From: JAEUMD01 sp937950105
GTDB taxonomy: Bacteria; Pseudomonadota; Alphaproteobacteria; Rhizobiales; Hyphomicrobiaceae
Length of the DNA: 9,361 nt
Direction: 5' to 3'
Assembly (NCBI GenBank): GCA_036821845.1
Contig: DAISIT010000104.1
Coordinates: 1 to 9,361, forward strand
The notes under the pieces were generated by a model. The model had not been told where the DNA came from, searched no databases, and was given only the letters and a program-made list of their open reading frames with translations. The position numbers and the translations under genes are program-made. Positions 5,612-9,361 of the stretch are shown here, in pieces; the stretch's first letter is position 1; each line of letters starts with the position of its first letter.

Positions 5612-6373
5612 TCAGGCGATCTCGCTGCCGGGCATCCGCGCTGCGCGCTTCGAGGCGGATCGCTCACGCGCACCGTCGACGAAGTCTTTGCTCGGATGCG
5701 CGGTGACGGCGGCCGTCAGCGCCGCGGCGACCTCGGCATCCTCCAGTGCCGCCTCCTCGGCCGAAATGCGATGCTTCTGCATGATGCGGGTGAGGACGTA
5801 GGCGTAGGCGCCTGACAGCGGCATGATGAGCGCGATCTTGAACAGGATCCACACGTTCACGCCGTCGAGCTGGTAGCCGAGAAAATTGTAGACGTGGTCG
5901 TCCTTGAAGGTCAGCCGCACGGCCTCGTTGGCGACGGCAGTGAAGACGAAGAACCAGGCGAAGCTCCAGGTGAAACGGTCCCAGCCTTCCTTGGTGTAGT
6001 GGAACGTCTTCTCGAACACGTACTTGAAGAAGTTCTTGTTCAGCCACAGGCCGATGAACAGGAACATGGCGAACATGGCGTTGAAGATCGTCACCTTGAT
6101 CTGCACCCACATCGGATCGTGGGTGATCAGGGTGAGGGCGCCGAACGCCAGCGTGACGCTGGACGCGATCAACGGGAATGCCGGCAGCCGCTTCAGCACG
6201 ATGCGCATCACGACGATGGCGATGACCGTGGTGATGAGCAGCGCCCAGGTGCCGGCGTTGATGCCCCAGGCGGCGTTGACGACGAACATGGTCACGAGCG
6301 GTCCGAACTCGCTCAGGATATTCACCGTCTGCTCGGCGTTGAAGGGGTAGAAGTCTCTCAGTCTCTTCGCCAT
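5612..6373 (-). CDS. yciB: YciB/IspZ-family inner-membrane protein (septation protein A), copy 2, with C-terminal extension
   Basis: This 253-residue YciB-family protein has six or so membrane segments between about 22 and 195. Family stretches include FGPLVTMFVVNAAWG (23-37), AFGALTLITHDPMWVQIKVTIFN (76-98), YTKEGWDRFTW (126-136) and WILFKIALIMPLSG (175-188). It is about 50 residues longer than copy 1. An insert near 157-172 (KDDHVYNFLGYQLDG) lies before the last membrane segment, and an Ala/Glu-rich then basic cytoplasm-type tail runs from 201. The ATG at 6373 is supported by AGGAAG 8 bases upstream. It lies 78 bases downstream of ftsY on the same strand, probably co-transcribed. It is clearly paralogous to the next gene but strongly diverged, so the two are likely specialised and not a recent duplication. 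Confidence 0.92.
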   Translation of the reverse strand: MAKRLRDFYPFNAEQTVNILSEFGPLVTMFVVNAAWGINAGTWALLITTVIAIVVMRIVLKRLPAFPLIASSVTLAFGALTLITHDPMWVQIKVTIFNAMFAMFLFIGLWLNKNFFKYVFEKTFHYTKEGWDRFTWSFAWFFVFTAVANEAVRLTFKDDHVYNFLGYQLDGVNVWILFKIALIMPLSGAYAYVLTRIMQKHRISAEEAALEDAEVAAALTAAVTAHPSKDFVDGARERSASKRAARMPGSEIA

Positions 6374-6451
6374 GCCCTGCGCTTCCTGTGGCCGAACGGC
6401 CGAGTTATCAATCGTTACGTCGCATGCGTCCGGCCGGACCGGAACACGTCG

Positions 6452-7723
6452 TCAAAGATCGGCGATGGCCCGCGCGAATGCACCGGCCTCGAAGGCCTGC
6501 AGGTCGTCGATCCCTTCGCCGACGCCGATGGCGTGCACCGGCAACCCGTACTTGGCGGCGATGGCGACGATGATGCCGCCGCGCGCCGTACCGTCGAGCT
6601 TGGTGAGGACGAGGCCGGTCACGCCGGCGCGGGCGCGGAACACCTCGACCTGCTGCAGCGCGTTCTGTCCGGTGGTCGCGTCGAGCACCAGCAGCACATC
6701 GTGCGGCGCGCCCGGTTCGAGTTTCTTGATAACGCGGACGACCTTTTCCAGTTCGTCCATCAGCGCCGCCTTGTTCTGCAGGCGGCCGGCGGTGTCGATC
6801 AGCAGCACGTCATAGCCGCCTGCCTGAGCTTCTTTCAGCGCGTCGAAGGCGAGGCCCGCCGAGTCGGCGCCGACGTCGCGCGTGACGACCTTGGCGCCGC
6901 TGCGCTCGCCCCAGACCTTGAGCTGGTCGATCGCCGCAGCGCGGAACGTGTCGCCCGCCGCCATCATCACCTTGCGTCCCTCCCGCGCGTAGCGCTGGGC
7001 CAGCTTGCCGATCGTCGTCGTCTTGCCGGTGCCGTTGACGCCGACCATCAGCACGACGTGCGGCTTCCTCGTGGCGTCGATCTCGAGCGGCAGCGCCACC
7101 GGCGTCAGCACGCGCTCAACCTCCTCGGCGAGCACGCGGCGCACGTCCGCTTCGGACAGCCCCTTCTGGAATCGTCCGCTCGAAAGCGCGTCGGTGATGC
7201 GCGTCGCGGTATCGACGCCGAGGTCCGCCTGGATGAGCAGGTCCTCGAGATCGTCGAGCGTAGCAGCGTCGAGCTTCCGCTTGGTAAAGAGGCCGGTGAT
7301 GCCGGCGGTCAGCTTCGAGGAGGTTTTGGTCAGCCCCGACCGGAGCCGCGCGAACCAGCCCTTTTTCTCTCCCTCGGTGGCGGCCGAGGTTTTCACATTC
7401 TCGTCGGACTCGTCAGAAAAGGCGGCGGTTTCGACCTCGATGCCGACGACGGCTTCAGGAGCGGTCTCGGTCTTGGGAGAGGCGGTCTCTGCGGCCGGCC
7501 CGGTCGCTGTGTCAGCGGGTGGGAGGTCCGCGTCGACGGCAGCGACCGCCGGTGCCTGCTCCGGCTCAGCCGCTTCAGCCGGTTCGGCCGATCCTGTCGC
7601 TTCAGGCGACGGTTGCGATGCACCCGCATCCGACGTCTCGGGCGTCTTCGGTTCGGACGGAACATCGCTGCCGCCGCCGAACATGCGGGAGAAAAACCCC
7701 TTCTTGCGCTGTGGCTCGCTCAC
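6452..7723 (-). CDS. ftsY: Signal recognition particle receptor FtsY
   Basis: FtsY is the membrane-associated GTPase that receives SRP (Ffh)-bound ribosomes and hands them to the Sec/YidC machinery. It has 423 residues. The short N-terminal amphipathic stretch RKKGFFSRMFGGG (6-18) could touch the membrane. A low-complexity acidic/Ala/Pro-rich A domain follows to about 118. The N domain begins at KKGWFARLRSGL (120-131). The GTPase G domain shows G1 GVNGTGKTTT (228-237), the DTFRAAAIDQL box (258-268), G3 DTAGRL (310-315), G4 TKLDG (374-378) and the closing GVGEGIDDLQAF motif from 400. The start codon is GTG, supported by GGAGG 7 bases upstream and by a 4-base GTGA overlap with the mtaB stop, which implies translational coupling. 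Nothing essential is missing. Confidence 0.97.
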   Translation of the reverse strand: MSEPQRKKGFFSRMFGGGSDVPSEPKTPETSDAGASQPSPEATGSAEPAEAAEPEQAPAVAAVDADLPPADTATGPAAETASPKTETAPEAVVGIEVETAAFSDESDENVKTSAATEGEKKGWFARLRSGLTKTSSKLTAGITGLFTKRKLDAATLDDLEDLLIQADLGVDTATRITDALSSGRFQKGLSEADVRRVLAEEVERVLTPVALPLEIDATRKPHVVLMVGVNGTGKTTTIGKLAQRYAREGRKVMMAAGDTFRAAAIDQLKVWGERSGAKVVTRDVGADSAGLAFDALKEAQAGGYDVLLIDTAGRLQNKAALMDELEKVVRVIKKLEPGAPHDVLLVLDATTGQNALQQVEVFRARAGVTGLVLTKLDGTARGGIIVAIAAKYGLPVHAIGVGEGIDDLQAFEAGAFARAIADL

Positions 7724-9108
7724 GCTGCCACCTCCGCGATCAGGCGTTCGCCGTCGTGGCCGCGGATGGTCGCCGCGACAATTCGGCCGATCGGTTGGGG
7801 ACGGTTCACGCGCACCTCGACGAACTGCCCGGTGCGGCCAAGGTCCGCCCGCTCCATCAGGATGTCGACGCGCTTGCCCGTCTGCGCGGCGAGATGTCGT
7901 GTCAGTGACGCTTCGCCCCGCACGCGCAAATCGGCGGCACGCGCCTTGACGGTGGCGCGGTCGACCTGCGGCATGCGCGCGGCCGCCGTGCCCTTGCGCG
8001 GCGAATACGGAAATACGTGCAGGAACGTCAGCCCGCAGGCCTCGACGATGTCGAGAGATCGAGTGTGCATGGCGTCCGTTTCCGTCGGGAAACCGGCGAT
8101 GAGGTCGGCGCCGAACACCACGTCCGGCCGCAGGCGGCGCGCCTCGTCGCAGAAGCGGATCGCGTCACTGCGGCTGTGGCGACGCTTCATGCGCTTCAGG
8201 ATCATGTCGTCGCCCGATTGCAGCGACAGGTGCAGGTGCGGCATCAACCGCTCCTCCTCCGCGAGCGCGCGCATGAGTTCGTCGTCCGCCTCGACCTGAT
8301 CGATGGAGGAGAGGCGCAGGCGCTTCAACTCCGGTACGTGGCGCAGCACCTGGCGCACAAGGCGGCCGAGCTTCGGTTGCCCCGGCAGATCGCTGCCGTA
8401 GGAAGTGATGTCGACGCCGGTCAGCACCACCTCGTTATAGCCGCGCTCGACGAGGCCAGCGATCTCGCGCACCACTTCACCGGCGGCGACGGAGCGCGAA
8501 CGGCCGCGGCCGAACGGGATGATGCAGAAGGTGCAGCGGTGATCGCAGCCGTTCTGCACCTGCACATAGGCGCGGGCGCGACTGCCGAACCCTTCGATCA
8601 TGTGGCTCGCGGTTTCCGACACGCCCATGATGTCGTTGACCGTGACGCGTGGCGTATCCGCAAGCGTGAGCGTGGCGAACGTCTTCGCTTCCATCTTCTC
8701 GGCGTTGCCGATGACGTGATCGACTTCGGCCAATGCGGCGAAGCGCTCCGGTTCGATCTGTGCCGCGCAGCCTGTGACGATGATGCGCGCGGAAGGTTGC
8801 TCGCGGCGGATGCGGCGAATGGTCTGCTGTGCCTGGCGCACCGCCTCTGCGGTAACGGCGCAGGTGTTGACGATCACCGCGTTGTCGAGGCCGGCCGCGC
8901 TGGCGTGGCGGCGCATGACCTCGCTCTCGTAGGCATTGAGGCGGCAGCCGAGCGTGACGAGGCGCGGCCCGTCGCCCTCGCGGCCGCCCGCATAGTGGTC
9001 CGCCGATGCTCCCCCGATCGCGCACGCGGGCGCGGCCGGCCCGGCGTGGGACCGGGAAGCGGCGTCGTGGCCGTCGTCGGCGTCAGCGGTTGCGAACGTC
9101 TCGTGCAT
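7720..9108 (-). CDS. mtaB: tRNA N6-threonylcarbamoyladenosine (t6A37) methylthiotransferase MtaB
   Basis: MtaB is a radical-SAM enzyme that converts t6A at position 37 of ANN-decoding tRNAs to ms2t6A, using two Fe-S clusters. This 462-residue protein has the N-terminal UPF0004 domain with cluster cysteines C55 (TLGCRLNAYE), C83 (NTCAVT) and C114 (VTGCAAQ). The radical-SAM CX3CX2C follows at C188/C192/C195 (NGCDHRCTFC). A TRAM-type RNA-binding domain forms the C-terminus (about 395-462). The CRLNAYESE sequence and the direct dapF-ftsY neighbourhood favour MtaB over MiaB or RimO. The ATG at 9108 has AGGA close upstream. It leaves a 45-residue Ala/His/Asp-rich leader that is longer than usual, so a later non-ATG start is possible. 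The frame also stays open to 9261, but that part lies over dapF coding sequence. The stop overlaps the ftsY start by 4 bases. Confidence 0.95.
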   Translation of the reverse strand: MHETFATADADDGHDAASRSHAGPAAPACAIGGASADHYAGGREGDGPRLVTLGCRLNAYESEVMRRHASAAGLDNAVIVNTCAVTAEAVRQAQQTIRRIRREQPSARIIVTGCAAQIEPERFAALAEVDHVIGNAEKMEAKTFATLTLADTPRVTVNDIMGVSETASHMIEGFGSRARAYVQVQNGCDHRCTFCIIPFGRGRSRSVAAGEVVREIAGLVERGYNEVVLTGVDITSYGSDLPGQPKLGRLVRQVLRHVPELKRLRLSSIDQVEADDELMRALAEEERLMPHLHLSLQSGDDMILKRMKRRHSRSDAIRFCDEARRLRPDVVFGADLIAGFPTETDAMHTRSLDIVEACGLTFLHVFPYSPRKGTAAARMPQVDRATVKARAADLRVRGEASLTRHLAAQTGKRVDILMERADLGRTGQFVEVRVNRPQPIGRIVAATIRGHDGERLIAEVAA

Positions 9109-9167
9109 CGGTCCTGTTTTCGAAATGTGTGCGGGTCGGGTCCGGCGTTTCGCGTCGCGGGCGGCGG

Positions 9168-9361
9168 TCAGGCCGCCGGCACCAGCCCGTCTCTCCTGAG
9201 CTGGCCCTTGAACTCGCGTTCCGCCGGCCCGGTCATCATGATGCGATCCTCGGGCGTCCATTCGACGACGTGATCGCCGCCCGGCAGCGAAACCTTCACC
9301 TTGCGCCCGGTGAGCTTCCTGCGCGCGGCGCAGACGGCGGCAGCGCAGGCGGCAGTGCCGC
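9168..9361 (-). CDS. dapF: Diaminopimelate epimerase DapF, C-terminal fragment (cut by window edge)
   Basis: DapF interconverts LL- and meso-diaminopimelate for lysine and peptidoglycan synthesis. Only the last 63 residues are in the window. They begin with GTAACAAAVCAARR, whose first Cys is the conserved second catalytic cysteine of the GSGTAAC motif. The typical C-terminal pattern follows: VSLPGGDHVVEW, then MMTGPAEREFKG. The stop is TGA at 9168-9170, 59 bases before the mtaB start. The short fragment has no ATG at its left end because the gene enters from outside. It is probably the first visible gene of the minus-strand operon. Confidence 0.95.
   Translation of the reverse strand, partial: GTAACAAAVCAARRKLTGRKVKVSLPGGDHVVEWTPEDRIMMTGPAEREFKGQLRRDGLVPAA

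Noticed and set aside
6388..6399. GGCCG-AA-CGGCC palindrome between ftsY and yciB-2
   Set aside because: It is short and GC-only with a 2-base centre, which is common by chance in GC-rich DNA, and no T-run follows.
5894..8299. Long + strand open frame of 801 codons
   Set aside because: It runs antisense to yciB-2, ftsY and mtaB, which have clear family motifs. Its product is Arg/Asp/His/Gly-rich with no domain, typical of the mirror frame of GC-rich genes.
8017..9273. + strand open frame of 418 codons
   Set aside because: It is antisense to mtaB and dapF and has a composition-driven His/Ala/Arg/Asp-rich product.
1..9361. CRISPR array, insertion sequence, prophage or attachment site
   Set aside because: No regularly spaced repeats, transposase or integrase motifs, terminal inverted repeats or target duplications were seen. 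The content is housekeeping.

Overview
The window looks like a chromosomal, housekeeping segment of a GC-rich alphaproteobacterium, most likely Hyphomicrobiales (Rhizobiales). The evidence is the gene content and order: ftsK followed by lolA on the + strand, and a compact minus-strand run dapF-mtaB-ftsY-yciB, an arrangement I associate with that order. I cannot place the genus. I see no insertion sequence, prophage, CRISPR array, tRNA or rRNA.

Layout. 1-1733 (+): FtsK DNA translocase, cut at its N-terminal side by the window edge. 1987-2727 (+): LolA periplasmic lipoprotein chaperone, with a palindrome in its leader. 2728-3283: a 556-base stretch without a convincing protein gene. It carries a promoter-like element, a perfect 12-bp inverted repeat and a chain of hairpins ending in a strong terminator-like stem. 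Together these make a candidate + strand small RNA of about 140 nt whose loops are C-rich (anti-Shine-Dalgarno-like). 3284-3847 (-): a stand-alone cyclic-nucleotide-binding-fold protein. 3848-4186: a non-coding gap. 4187-4705 (-): a MarR-family regulator with a 15-bp palindrome immediately upstream and a second copy of the same palindrome inside its 3' end. 4910-5524 and 5612-6373 (-): two tandem, diverged YciB/IspZ membrane proteins. 6452-7723 (-): FtsY. 7720-9108 (-): MtaB, whose stop overlaps the FtsY GTG start. 9168-9361 (-): the C-terminal end of DapF, cut by the window edge.

How it works together. The minus-strand genes read in the order dapF, mtaB, ftsY, yciB-2, yciB-1 with short gaps (59 bp, 4-bp overlap, 78 bp, 87 bp), so they are probably one operon. 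It covers diaminopimelate for the cell wall and lysine, tRNA A37 modification, membrane-protein targeting and envelope proteins. FtsK and LolA serve chromosome segregation at division and lipoprotein transport. The most interesting material is regulatory: the candidate sRNA with its upstream palindrome, and a CGACA-N3-TGTCG motif that occurs three times, twice tied to marR and once about 140 bp upstream of the predicted sRNA start. All functional links among these elements are inference.
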